A DNA stretch of 64,000 bases from Pseudomonas citrullilanati (lineage in GTDB: Bacteria; Pseudomonadota; Gammaproteobacteria; Pseudomonadales; Pseudomonadaceae): NCBI RefSeq assembly GCF_030580855.1, contig NZ_JAUQOP010000007.1, positions 62,001-126,000 of the forward strand, written 5' to 3'. Position 1 is the first letter of the stretch. Every line of letters starts with the position of its first letter. This document shows positions 52,448-60,276 of this stretch, piece by piece. The notes beneath the pieces are model-generated. The model worked only from the letters and a program-made list of their open reading frames with translations. It made no database searches and was not told the origin of the DNA. A program made the position numbers and the translations under genes.

Positions 52448-52474
52448 TGTGGGAGCGAGCCTGTTCACGAAGGC
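52448..52474. repeat. Single REP element
   Basis: TGTGGGAGCGAGCCTGTTCA continuing CGAAG is one REP arm with changes in the core and no inverted partner. Confidence 0.7.
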
Positions 52475-52486
52475 TTTACGCATAGC

Positions 52487-52528
52487 ATGAAAAAAGGGCG
52501 AACCCATCAAGGTTCGCCCTTTTTTCAT
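52487..52528. terminator. Bidirectional terminator between rssC and tal
   Basis: A perfect 18-bp inverted repeat: ATGAAAAAAGGGCGAACC (52487-52504) and GGTTCGCCCTTTTTTCAT (52511-52528), loop CATCAA, with T-runs on both strands. It serves both convergent genes. Confidence 0.95.
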
Positions 52529-52543
52529 CGGCCTGCCGGGCCT

Positions 52544-53470
52544 TCAGAGCTTGGCTTGCAGCAGCGCTTCCAGCTTCTCCTGGTCACGGGCGAACTGACG
52601 AATGCCTTCGGCCAGTTTCTCGGTCGCCATGGCGTCCTCGTTGGACAACCAGCGGAACTGCGCTTCATTGAGGTTCAGGCGTGCTTCGCCCGCTTGCCCC
52701 GGCGCCAGCTTGCGTTCCAGCTTGCCTTCGTCGGCGGCCAGTTTCTCCAGCAGTTCCGGGCTCACGGTCAAGCGGTCGCAACCGGCCAGCTGTTCGATCT
52801 GGTTGAGGTTACGGAAGCTCGCGCCCATGACCACGGTCTTGTAGTCATTGGCCTTGTAGTAGTTGTAGATGCGCGTCACCGACTGCACGCCCGGATCATC
52901 AGCCCCGGTGTAGTCGTTGCCATTGGCTTTCTTGTACCAGTCGTAGATACGGCCCACGAACGGCGAAATCAGGAACACCCCGGCGTCTGCGCAGGCGGCG
53001 GCCTGGGCGAAGGAGAACAGCAGGGTCAGGTTGCACTGGATGCCTTCGCGCTCCAACTGCTCGGCGGCGCGAATGCCTTCCCAGGTGGAAGCGATCTTGA
53101 TCAGCACGCGATCCCGGCCGATGCCGGCTTTTTCGTACAGGTCGATCAGGCGATGCGCCCGCTTGAGCATGGCGTCGGTGTCGAACGAAAGGCGCGCGTC
53201 CACTTCCGTGGAGATACGCCCCGGAATCACCTTCAGGATTTCCCCGCCAACCGCCACGCCAAAGCGATCGCTGGCCAGGCCCACGTCGCCCTTGCAATCC
53301 GCCACGCAAGCGTTGAGCAACTCGGCGTAACCGCTCATGGCCGAAGCCTTGAGCAACAGGGAAGGGTTGGTGGTGGCATCCACCGGTTTGATGCGGGAGA
53401 TGGCTTCGAAGTCGCCGGTATCGGCAACGACGGTGGTGAATTGCTTGAGTTGTTCCAGCTTGGAAGTCAT
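52544..53470 (-). CDS. tal: Transaldolase
   Basis: 308 residues, TalB-type. It transfers the dihydroxyacetone unit of sedoheptulose-7-phosphate to glyceraldehyde-3-phosphate in the non-oxidative pentose phosphate pathway. The Schiff-base lysine is Lys125 ([10 protein letters not shown]), [13 protein letters not shown] is at 31-43, and [20 protein letters not shown] is at 70-89. The start at 53470 ([20 protein letters not shown]) is chosen by homology; the open frame runs on to 53527. Convergent with rssC. Confidence 0.96.
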   Translation of the reverse strand: MTSKLEQLKQFTTVVADTGDFEAISRIKPVDATTNPSLLLKASAMSGYAELLNACVADCKGDVGLASDRFGVAVGGEILKVIPGRISTEVDARLSFDTDAMLKRAHRLIDLYEKAGIGRDRVLIKIASTWEGIRAAEQLEREGIQCNLTLLFSFAQAAACADAGVFLISPFVGRIYDWYKKANGNDYTGADDPGVQSVTRIYNYYKANDYKTVVMGASFRNLNQIEQLAGCDRLTVSPELLEKLAADEGKLERKLAPGQAGEARLNLNEAQFRWLSNEDAMATEKLAEGIRQFARDQEKLEALLQAKL

Positions 53471-53648
53471 GAGCGTGCTCTGTCCTATGGGTCTGTTGAC
53501 ATTACCCGAGGGCCGGCAGCCACTCAAGGGCGTGTAGAGGTATCCAAAGGCCCCAGCGGCAACAACCTGAAAACGGCTGTTTGAAAGGCCGGGGCGGTAT
53601 CGGTAGATACGATGCCAAAAGCGCGCGCAGGTTCAACGCAAGTGACGG

Positions 53649-54659
53649 CTAGTGTCCTTCCAGCAACTGCCCGGCCTGGTCCAGCAATGCCAACGGGTCC
53701 TGGGTCTTGTGAATATCAACCGACAACAACTGGCGGAACCGCCGCGCCCCCGGGAACCCGGTGCCCAGCCCCAGCACATGGCGGGTGATGTGGTGCATCG
53801 CGCCACCGGCCGCCAGGTGATCGGCGATATAAGGCCGCAACTGCGCCAGCGCCTCGGCCCGGCTGATGACCGGCGCGGTACTGCCGAACAGTTGCTGGTC
53901 CACTTCGGCCAGCAGGTAAGGGTTGTGATACGCCTCGCGGCCCAGCATCACACCGTCGAAGGTCTGCAAATGCTCGTGGCAGGCCTCCAGGGACTTGATC
54001 CCGCCGTTGAGCACGATTTCCAACTGCGGAAAATCCGCCTTCAATCGCGCCACCACGTCATAGCGCAGCGGAGGGATGTCGCGATTCTCCTTCGGCGACA
54101 AGCCCTCCAGGATCGCAATCCGTGCATGCACGGTAAAACTGGTACAGCCGGCCTCATGCACGGTCCCCACGAACTCGCACAACTGTTCGTAGCTGTCGCG
54201 CCCATTGATCCCGATCCGGTGCTTCACCGTCACCGGAATCGACACCGCATCACGCATCGCCTTCACACAATCGGCCACCAACCCCGGATGCCCCATCAGG
54301 CAAGCACCGATCATATTGTTCTGCACCCGGTCGCTGGGGCAGCCAACATTGAGGTTCACCTCGTCGTAGCCGTGCGCCTGGGCCATGCGCGAGCAAGCGG
54401 CCAGGTCAGCCGGAACACTGCCGCCCAGTTGCAGGGCCAGGGGGTGTTCGGAGGGGTGATGGCGCAGGAAACGTTCGTGGTCACCGTTGAGCAAGGCGCC
54501 GGTGGTGACCATTTCCGTGTAGAGCAGGGCGTGCTTGGACAGGATGCGCAGGAAGTAGCGGCAGTGGGGGTCTGTCCAATCCATCATGGGTGCAATACTG
54601 AAGCGTCGAGACAGCGTAGGCCGTGAGTTTACTGGGCTAAGGCTCTGTTTATCTAGCAT
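53649..54659 (-). CDS. dusA: tRNA-dihydrouridine synthase A, 5' end at an integration site
   Basis: 336 residues. DusA is an FMN enzyme that reduces uridine at positions 20/20a of tRNA. FSIAPMMDWTD is at about 20-30, the catalytic Cys region VGCPSDRVQNNMIGACLMGH is intact, and KHRIGINGRDSY and VMLGREAYHNPYL are present. The ATG at 54659 is used; one at 54671 is also possible. The first 18 residues (MLDKQSLSPVNSRPTLSR) may derive from the element that integrated here, since the 5' end of dusA is a known attachment site and a truncated integrase starts 90 bp away. The coding sequence is otherwise complete. Confidence 0.93.
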   Translation of the reverse strand: MLDKQSLSPVNSRPTLSRRFSIAPMMDWTDPHCRYFLRILSKHALLYTEMVTTGALLNGDHERFLRHHPSEHPLALQLGGSVPADLAACSRMAQAHGYDEVNLNVGCPSDRVQNNMIGACLMGHPGLVADCVKAMRDAVSIPVTVKHRIGINGRDSYEQLCEFVGTVHEAGCTSFTVHARIAILEGLSPKENRDIPPLRYDVVARLKADFPQLEIVLNGGIKSLEACHEHLQTFDGVMLGREAYHNPYLLAEVDQQLFGSTAPVISRAEALAQLRPYIADHLAAGGAMHHITRHVLGLGTGFPGARRFRQLLSVDIHKTQDPLALLDQAGQLLEGH

Positions 54660-54761
54660 TTTACTCAACATGTTCTGGGCGTGATTTCGGGCGTTTTCAG
54701 GCGTTTTTTAGGGCTCGGTGGCACGACGTACCACTCCAAAATGACGCGTACCACTTTCGAT

Positions 54762-55028
54762 ATGGCAACTATCAGGGCAAGAAAACTGGCAGATGGGTCT
54801 GTTAGCTACACGGCTCAGATCCGCATCAAGTGCGATGGAGTGCAAGTCTATCAAGAGAGCCAGACCTTCGCCCGAAAACAGGCGGCGCAGGCTTGGGCGC
54901 GCGCGGGTCCTACCTGGATGAGCCCGGCCAGCGCCTGCAGGACCGCGTTGCGGCCACAACTCAGCATCATTTCGGAATGGCCTGACATACATTCACTTCA
55001 GACCCTGATGCAATCTCCGGCATCGTAG
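54762..55028 (+). pseudogene. Truncated phage-type integrase (dusA-associated element)
   Basis: The first 46 codons (MATIRARKLADGSVSYTAQI to about 54899) match the N-terminal SAM-like/AP2-like DNA-binding arm of tyrosine integrases found next to dusA. After QAAQAWA the frame continues through unrelated sequence to a stop at 55028, and the catalytic Arg-His-Arg-Tyr domain is missing from the whole region. A normal integrase has about 330-400 residues. The gene reads away from dusA, as in intact dusA elements. It is a remnant of an integrated element whose bulk was lost. Confidence 0.8.
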
Positions 55029-55039
55029 CGCTGGGACGT

Positions 55040-55418
55040 CAGGAGCTACATCGCCAGAACCAATATGGCTACCGTAGGGCACGATGTCTGGATGGGAAGC
55101 CACGCGATGATCATGGAAGGGGTCAACGTCGGTACTGGGGCTGTGATTGCTACGCGAGCGGTAGTTGTAGAGGATGTGCCACCTTACGCCATTGTCGCTG
55201 GGGTCCCTGCCAAGGTCGTGCGCTACAGACACGCGCCGGAAATAATTGAACGCATGTTGGCAAGCCATTGGTGGGAAATGGACGTCGAGGAACTGAAAAC
55301 GATGCCGCTCAACGATCCAGCTGTCTGCCTTGATCAGTTAGAGCGGCGGCACATAGCGGCAGCACGCTATCAAAGAATCAACGTCACTCGTCAGGGCTGT
55401 TGCCTGGCGCCTGAATGA
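55040..55418 (+). pseudogene. CatB-type acyltransferase, C-terminal fragment
   Basis: 117 residues are open from 55065 (MATVGHDVWMGSHAMIMEGV). The hexapeptide-repeat helix GVNVGTGAVIATRAVVVEDV, PPYAIVAGVPAKVVRYR and the C-terminal HWWEMDVEEL are typical of the last half of xenobiotic (chloramphenicol/streptogramin-type) acetyltransferases of about 200 residues. The N-terminal half, including the catalytic His region, is absent, so the product is probably inactive. The break lies in the same unassigned 140 bp where the integrase fragment ends, which suggests one deletion joined the two remnants. Confidence 0.7.
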
Positions 55419-55425
55419 CGAAACG

Positions 55426-55947
55426 TTAACGGAGCGGCAACATCAGCGTAATAGGTGAAAGCTCCGGACACGGGGCGAATCCCGCGTATTTGGTATAGAA
55501 GCGCGATAGGCGCTCATTGAGCGGGTGCACGATTATCGCGGAAGAACCGATGGTTTCTGAGGCGCTGATCGCCCGCTCGATTGCGTCCTGTAAAAGATCG
55601 ATTGCAAAGCCTTGGCCTTGGGCCTCCAACGTTATTCCCATCCTGCCCAGTAGCGTCACAGGGTGCACGTTGGGGGAGTTGCGTTGGTGGCTCTTCGGTA
55701 CGACATGCTCGCGGGCGATGGATCCGTTCGACAACGTGTAGTACCCCATTACGACAAGTGTCCCTTTCTGGCAGACCACGTAGACCACCGCCTGCTTGGC
55801 TAATTGGGCTTTGCGGGCTTGCCGTTGAAGGTAATCGTTGATTGATGGCACGCCCGAATCGAATTGATCCAGGATGTGTTCATCGTTCAGCTTTACTGGG
55901 GCGCTCAGCTCCACCGCTTGGGCCTTTCGAGAAGTTGTTGTAGGCAT
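55426..55947 (-). CDS. GNAT toxin, TacT type
   Basis: 173 residues. The acetyl-CoA loop is RMGITLEAQGQGFAIDLL (about 102-119) and the catalytic tyrosine is probably Tyr151 in RFYTKYAGF. TacT-type enzymes acetylate aminoacyl-tRNA and halt translation. The preceding gene is a DUF1778 antitoxin of the TacA type, overlapping by 43 bp, the normal arrangement. The start ATG at 55947 is inside the antitoxin gene. The N-terminal extension MPTTTSRKAQAVELSAPVKL is a little longer than usual. Confidence 0.88.
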   Translation of the reverse strand: MPTTTSRKAQAVELSAPVKLNDEHILDQFDSGVPSINDYLQRQARKAQLAKQAVVYVVCQKGTLVVMGYYTLSNGSIAREHVVPKSHQRNSPNVHPVTLLGRMGITLEAQGQGFAIDLLQDAIERAISASETIGSSAIIVHPLNERLSRFYTKYAGFAPCPELSPITLMLPLR

Positions 55948-56198
55948 TTGTTACCTCGGAGCGGGTTCGCTTCCATGGCCTGTTCGAATGCGTCAAATGC
56001 AACGTCGTCGAGAAGGAACAGCCGCTTATCCAGGATGACTTCCTCTGCTTTCTGACAAGCAGCTTCCAAGATAAAGCTGGTCCGATCGCGACCGGACATA
56101 GCTGCCGCAAGGTCAATCAGCTTTCGTTTCTTTTCGTCCGCTCTCATGTTGATAGGAACGGGTTTCGATCTCTCGATAGTTTCAGTTGTAACAGTCAT
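55905..56198 (-). CDS. DUF1778 ribbon-helix-helix antitoxin, TacA type
   Basis: 97 residues. The N-terminal KPVPINMRADEKKRKLIDLA and SGRDRTSFILEAACQKAEEV form the RHH DNA-binding domain; VILDKRLFLLDDVAFDAFEQ and AMEANPLRGNKCLQQLLER form the toxin-wrapping C-terminus. It neutralises the GNAT toxin encoded downstream and represses the operon. Inverted GTGTAGCT/AGCTACAC sites 70-110 bp upstream are the likely operator. Confidence 0.9.
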   Translation of the reverse strand: MTVTTETIERSKPVPINMRADEKKRKLIDLAAAMSGRDRTSFILEAACQKAEEVILDKRLFLLDDVAFDAFEQAMEANPLRGNKCLQQLLERPKRWS

Positions 56199-56266
56199 GG
56201 TGGGCCCTTCCGTTCAGGTGTTTCGTTGAGGTCCGGTGTTCAGGCTGTAAATGAGTCGAACCGTCC

Positions 56267-56306
56267 GTGTAGCTAGTGTATAGATGCGTGTAGCAATCAG
56301 CTACAC
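56267..56306 (-). promoter_or_regulatory. Putative operator of the tacAT-like operon
   Basis: GTGTAGCT (56267-56274) is inverted as AGCTACAC (56299-56306), and GTGTA occurs three times in the same strand (56267, 56276, 56288). Such spaced half-sites suit an RHH repressor. The distance to the antitoxin start is about 70 bp. Confidence 0.55.
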
Positions 56307-56330
56307 TTTCGACCGGTAATGTTGGTTCAA

Positions 56331-56807
56331 TCACCCCAACTCCTCAACAAACCCAACCACCCACTCAACCAGCGAGTGATGCAACACATCTCGATTTTCC
56401 CAGTCATGCCAATACTCAAGGAGCTCCCCGCTACCGGTTGGGGAAGCATCGATGACGACATAATCGCCCGAGTCATTGGTCAGGAACGGCACCCAATAAC
56501 GTCCCCAGGGTTCCAGGAACTCCTCATCTGGATCGAGAAAAAACTCTAGTGCTTCAACTATTTCACTGGCGGCAAGAAGGCGGCGGTTGTCGCTTTCCCG
56601 CAGGGGAGCGTTCCACGCTTGGCCGTCATGCCAGAGCAGCAATTGAGACAGGCTTGAAGGCAGGGGAGCACCCAGGATCTGTTCGATCCGGGTAATATCG
56701 GCGTGGGCGGCGGGTGGGCGAAGCGTCGTGGCCACCTCCGGCGTGACACGTTGGTCGATCAGGGCCAGCAGCTCGTGAAGGCGTTGGGGGTCAGGTTGCT
56801 CGTGCAT
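56331..56807 (-). CDS. SMI1/KNR4 (SUKH) family protein, orphan
   Basis: 158 residues. The core DITRIEQILGAPLPSSLSQL followed by LLWHDGQAW, and FLDPDEEFLEPWGRYWVPFL followed by TNDSGDYVVIDASP, is the SUKH fold, including the conserved W and the acidic/Gly segments. SUKH proteins are immunity partners of contact-dependent and polymorphic toxins, or have housekeeping roles. No toxin gene lies next to it. The ATG at 56807 has GGAG upstream; the frame running on to 56996 overlaps the cytochrome start. Confidence 0.82.
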   Translation of the reverse strand: MHEQPDPQRLHELLALIDQRVTPEVATTLRPPAAHADITRIEQILGAPLPSSLSQLLLWHDGQAWNAPLRESDNRRLLAASEIVEALEFFLDPDEEFLEPWGRYWVPFLTNDSGDYVVIDASPTGSGELLEYWHDWENRDVLHHSLVEWVVGFVEELG

Positions 56808-56919
56808 GACGTTCTCCAGTTCACGGCGTGGAATATAGCCGCATCCCAACGACCGCGCAGCGTTCCCAGGCATTGGTGCTTGATCCCGTGCTGATTTGAA
56901 ACGACAAGGACAGTTGAGA

Positions 56920-57291
56920 ATGAAAGTAGGCTTCATCGCAGCATTGGGCATGTTATCGCTCGTTCCCCCGTTGCTGTCCTTCGCGGACACGACCAATGGG
57001 AAGGATCTCTATTCACAGCGATGCGCCATGTGCCACGGGGCGGATCTCAAGGGCACAGGTCCCTTGGCCAGGAAAAGTAATCCGCCCACGCCTGACCTGA
57101 CTACGTCTTTCTTCCAGAAAAGGCTGAAGGATTATCCGGGCGTCATTGTCTCGTCGATCATATTGCGCCCCAACGGCGACTTGATTCCGAGGACATTAAG
57201 AGAGAACGGGGTGAAGCTGCCACCGTTTGCCTGGAGGGTTCAGGATCTGCGCGATCTGAACCACTACATGGTGGGGGCGATTTCAAGGTAG
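56920..57291 (+). CDS. Small periplasmic c-type cytochrome
   Basis: 123 residues. A signal peptide (MKVGFIAALGMLSLVPPLLS, cleavage near FA-DT) precedes a single haem site, CAMCH at 35-39 (YSQRCAMCHGADLKGTGPLA). A Met ligand may be in the last helix (LRDLNHYMVGA). The class I fold resembles monohaem cytochromes of dehydrogenase systems, but no redox enzyme is next to it. AAGGA lies about ten bases before the ATG at 56920. An electron-transfer role is inferred from the haem site only. Confidence 0.85.
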   Translation: MKVGFIAALGMLSLVPPLLSFADTTNGKDLYSQRCAMCHGADLKGTGPLARKSNPPTPDLTTSFFQKRLKDYPGVIVSSIILRPNGDLIPRTLRENGVKLPPFAWRVQDLRDLNHYMVGAISR

Positions 57292-57331
57292 GGAGGGTTG
57301 AGTCTATCGGCCTGACGGATGAACCATGGCG

Positions 57332-58054
57332 TCATGGGCTCATGGTCATGTGGGTGACGGTCTCGCTGTTGAGCTCGATCAGGCTCAAGGCGCCGTCCCC
57401 GAATGAGCAGCCGGTGTCGATATAGACAACGTTGCCCAGGCGCGTGACGCTCGGCACGGTCGAATGACCGACGTAGAGCTGATGGATCCCCTTGATCGCA
57501 TCGTGATTTCGCTCTTCGATTTTTTCCCGGGCATACAGGGCCATGCTCAACGCGCGCAGGCGGCAGATTTCTCCCAGTTGCCCGGACAAGGCTTGTTTGG
57601 CTTGCTGCCAGTTGTCACCTTTTTGGGTCAACGGGGCTTCGGCGTGCACGATGCCGATGGTCTTGCCGTCGGGTAATTCGACTTCAATGATCCAGGGCAG
57701 CGCCTGGAGGGCCTCGGCGAGTTCTTGTTGACGCTGTGGCGCCAGTTCATAGAGCCAGGCCCCGCCGTTTCGGGTATGCCGGGGTATATCGCCATCGCCG
57801 CAGATGCAATCGATGAGCATCTGTTCGTGATTGCCTCGCACGGTGTGAAACCAGGGTCGCGAAAGCCAATCGAGCACTTCCATGGAGTCGGGGCCGCGAT
57901 CAATCAGGTCGCCGACGGAAAAAAGGCGATCCCGTTCACCGTCGAACTTCGAGCGCTGCAACAGTGCACTGAGCAGTTTGAAGTGGCCGTGAACGTCGCC
58001 CACGACAAAGTCACGGCCTTCCGGGTTGCAGGGAAATGTGTTGATCGTATTCAT
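57332..58054 (-). CDS. PPP-type serine/threonine phosphatase (lambda phosphatase-like)
   Basis: 240 residues. The three metal motifs are GDVHGH (19-24), GDLIDRG (48-54) and GNHE (74-77); a later His is in YVGHSTVP and IDTGCSFGDGALSLIEL. This is the bacterial/phage PrpA-PrpE and lambda-phosphatase group, acting on phosphoproteins or small phosphoesters. The ATG at 58054 gives MNTINTFPCNPEGRDFVVGD. It lies in the accessory stretch behind dusA, so it may be phage-derived. Confidence 0.88.
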   Translation of the reverse strand: MNTINTFPCNPEGRDFVVGDVHGHFKLLSALLQRSKFDGERDRLFSVGDLIDRGPDSMEVLDWLSRPWFHTVRGNHEQMLIDCICGDGDIPRHTRNGGAWLYELAPQRQQELAEALQALPWIIEVELPDGKTIGIVHAEAPLTQKGDNWQQAKQALSGQLGEICRLRALSMALYAREKIEERNHDAIKGIHQLYVGHSTVPSVTRLGNVVYIDTGCSFGDGALSLIELNSETVTHMTMSP

Positions 58055-58116
58055 GCCGGCGTTCTGGGGTCGAAAGTAGGTGAAGGCAGGAACCGCCTGT
58101 ATCAGCTGCCGCTATC

Positions 58117-58716
58117 TTACGGGCGAAGCGGGTTGCCGATACATTTTTCGAACACCTGCTGCATGGGTCCGAGGGAGCAGTAGTAGGCCGCGATGTTGGC
58201 GTCGATCCACTCTTCTTTCTCGATACCCCACCAACTGATCTCAAAACCGGCGTTCATGATGAGGTGCTCGAAGAGAATCCGTTGGGCGCGGCCATTTCCC
58301 TCGCGAAAGGGATGGATCACATTGATGTCTGAATAAGCTTGCGCAACGGCACCGATCAGGTCTAGGCGGCACAGGCCCTCGAACCAGTTCTGTGCCGCCA
58401 TGTCTTTGAAGATTTTCCCGGCTTCCGCCTCCATGAATGAAGGCTGGCAGAAACGCGTGTCCTGCTTGGCCATGCCCACCGTCCGCAGCTGCCCGGCCCA
58501 TTCATACAGGTCGCAAAAGAGCACCTGGTGGATGCCCTGGAGATAGGCCAGGCCATAGGGAGGAGGGTTGAATTCGACGTTGTCCGCCGCGATGGCCGAG
58601 AGCTGTTGTTCGGCTTCGCTCAAGGTGGATTCGTCGCGGATGCCGAGTTTGTTGCGCAGGACGGCGGAGCCGGGATAGCAATAGGCGTCTTCACCGACAC
58701 CATATTTGTCCGGCAT
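58117..58716 (-). CDS. fic: Fic-family protein (AMPylase toxin)
   Basis: 199 residues. The full active-site motif HPFREGNGRAQR is at 135-146 (HxFxxGNGRxxR), so AMP transfer is expected. The upstream half includes GRAP-like surroundings and the flap (GMAKQDTRFCQPSFMEAE). Its ATG overlaps the antitoxin stop by one base. The arrangement small antitoxin-fic is class I Fic, as in VbhA-VbhT and YhfG-Fic. The target cannot be predicted; DNA gyrase or topoisomerase IV is the known target of several. Confidence 0.9.
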   Translation of the reverse strand: MPDKYGVGEDAYCYPGSAVLRNKLGIRDESTLSEAEQQLSAIAADNVEFNPPPYGLAYLQGIHQVLFCDLYEWAGQLRTVGMAKQDTRFCQPSFMEAEAGKIFKDMAAQNWFEGLCRLDLIGAVAQAYSDINVIHPFREGNGRAQRILFEHLIMNAGFEISWWGIEKEEWIDANIAAYYCSLGPMQQVFEKCIGNPLRP

Positions 58717-58886
58717 CAGGTGCTGGTCCGGGTGAAGGCCTTCAAGACCTCTTCCCGCGTTGGCAGTTTGCGTTCGCCTTCGCTAACGCTCACTTTGAAG
58801 CCTTCCAGGCGCAGGCTGGCCGCGTAATTGGAGCGACGCGTCCTGGCCGCGTAGGCTTTTTTCGCTTCAAGGCTGACAGTGCCCAT
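58716..58886 (-). CDS. YhfG-like Fic antitoxin
   Basis: 56 residues. The N-terminal SLEAKKAYAARTRRSNYAAS and LRLEGFKV match the YhfG/VbhA-type antitoxins. The inhibitory motif (S/T)xxxE(G/N) is present as SLRLEG (24-29): its Glu would block ATP gamma-phosphate placement in Fic. ATG 58886 is used; a TTG at 58901 is possible. Stop and fic start overlap, so they are translated together. Confidence 0.85.
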   Translation of the reverse strand: MGTVSLEAKKAYAARTRRSNYAASLRLEGFKVSVSEGERKLPTREEVLKAFTRTST

Positions 58887-59023
58887 GGGGCTTGATCTCA
58901 ATGGCGAAGTTGAGGCGATTATAGCCCATCTGCCCGGAGCCGGCCTATGGGATGGGGTCTATGGGCTTTTCCGAGTGCATTGAACCGATCAATGGCCCTT
59001 GCAATACGGTGCTTCTCAAAATA

Positions 59024-59039
59024 CTGTGTTTATATCCAG
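59024..59039 (+). promoter_or_regulatory. LexA box upstream of the radical-SAM gene
   Basis: CTGTGTTTATATCCAG fits CTG-N10-CAG with a TTTATAT centre close to consensus CTGTATATATATACAG. It ends 16 bp before the ATG at 59056, a normal place for SOS control. Confidence 0.82.
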
Positions 59040-59055
59040 TATCAGGGAATATTCC

Positions 59056-60276
59056 ATGGAGCTCATCGCCAAGCTCGGCATTCTCGCCGATGCTGCCAAG
59101 TATGACGCGTCCTGCGCCAGCAGTGGTGCTCCCAAGCGCAGTTCCCGGGGGCGCGACGGCTTGGGCGCCACCGATGGCATGGGCATCTGTCATAGCTATA
59201 CGCCGGATGGGCGCTGCGTCTCGCTGCTCAAGGTGTTGCTGACCAATTTCTGCCTGTATGACTGCCAGTACTGCGTCAATCGTCGTTCCAGCAACGTGCC
59301 GAGGGCACGCTTCACGCCGGAGGAGGTGGTGCGGCTGACCCTGGATTTCTATCGTCGCAACTGTATCAGTGGCCTGTTCCTGAGTTCCGGCATCATTCGT
59401 TCGGCCGACTACACCATGGAACAATTGGTGCGAGTGGCGCGATTGCTGCGCGAGGAACATCAGTTCCGCGGCTATATCCACCTCAAGACCATCCCCGACG
59501 CCGACCCGCTGTTGATCGAAGAGGCCGGTCGCCTGGCCGATCGCTTGAGCGTGAACATCGAGTTGTCCAGCGAGGTGAGCCTCAAGCGGCTGGCACCGGA
59601 AAAGCAATTGACCACCATCCGCCAGGCCATGGGCACCATCCATGACGGGCAGCAGGCGGTGGCCGGGGAGGTGAGGGCGCCACGTTTCGCCCCGGCCGGG
59701 CAAAGCACCCAGGTCATCGTCGGCGCCGATGCCACCGATGACCACGCGATCCTGCAGAACGCCGAATCGCTCTACCAGGGCTACGGTTTGCGCCGGGTCT
59801 ATTATTCGGCATTCAGCCCGATCCCCGACAGCCCCGCCAGCGTGCCATTGGCGGCGCCGCCGTTGCTGCGTGAACACAGGCTTTACCAGGCCGACTTTCT
59901 CATGCGCGGCTACGGCTACAAGGCCGGTGAACTGTTGAGCGAAACCCGCAACCTGGACCTGGACATCGACCCCAAGCTGGCTTGGGCGCTGGCCAACCGC
60001 GAGGTCTTCCCGCTTGACGTCAACCGCGCCGAGCCGGCATTGCTGGCGCGTATTCCGGGGATCGGCCTGCGCAGCGTGCAACGGCTGGTGGCGCTGCGGC
60101 GCGAGCGGCGGGTCCGCTATGACGACCTGGTGCAACTGCGTTGCGTGCTGGAAAAGGCCCGGCCGTTCATCATCACCAGCGATTACCGTCCTGTTGAAGC
60201 GCAGGTGCGCAGCGGCCTGCTGCGCGCGCGCCTGCGCGATCCCCAACGGCCGGTGCAGATGGGGCTGTGGGGATGA
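59056..60276 (+). CDS. Radical SAM protein, putative DNA modification/repair (TIGR03916-type)
   Basis: 406 residues. The iron-sulfur motif CxxxCxxC is CLYDCQYC (about 69-76) in VLLTNFCLYDCQYCVNRR, with a TIM-barrel-like core and the C-terminal helix-hairpin-helix LLARIPGIGLRSVQRLVALR, typical of DNA-binding proteins. This is the family annotated as putative DNA modification/repair radical SAM protein, always next to the DUF4130-type partner. A LexA box directly upstream places it in the SOS response. The stop overlaps the next start by 4 bp (ATGA). The reaction is not known. The ATG at 59056 has GGGAA upstream. Confidence 0.9.
   Translation: MELIAKLGILADAAKYDASCASSGAPKRSSRGRDGLGATDGMGICHSYTPDGRCVSLLKVLLTNFCLYDCQYCVNRRSSNVPRARFTPEEVVRLTLDFYRRNCISGLFLSSGIIRSADYTMEQLVRVARLLREEHQFRGYIHLKTIPDADPLLIEEAGRLADRLSVNIELSSEVSLKRLAPEKQLTTIRQAMGTIHDGQQAVAGEVRAPRFAPAGQSTQVIVGADATDDHAILQNAESLYQGYGLRRVYYSAFSPIPDSPASVPLAAPPLLREHRLYQADFLMRGYGYKAGELLSETRNLDLDIDPKLAWALANREVFPLDVNRAEPALLARIPGIGLRSVQRLVALRRERRVRYDDLVQLRCVLEKARPFIITSDYRPVEAQVRSGLLRARLRDPQRPVQMGLWG

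Noticed and set aside
58950..59055. Far attachment repeat of the dusA element
   Set aside because: I looked for a second copy of the dusA 5' sequence (around CATCATGGGTGCAATACTGA) and saw none up to 59 kb.
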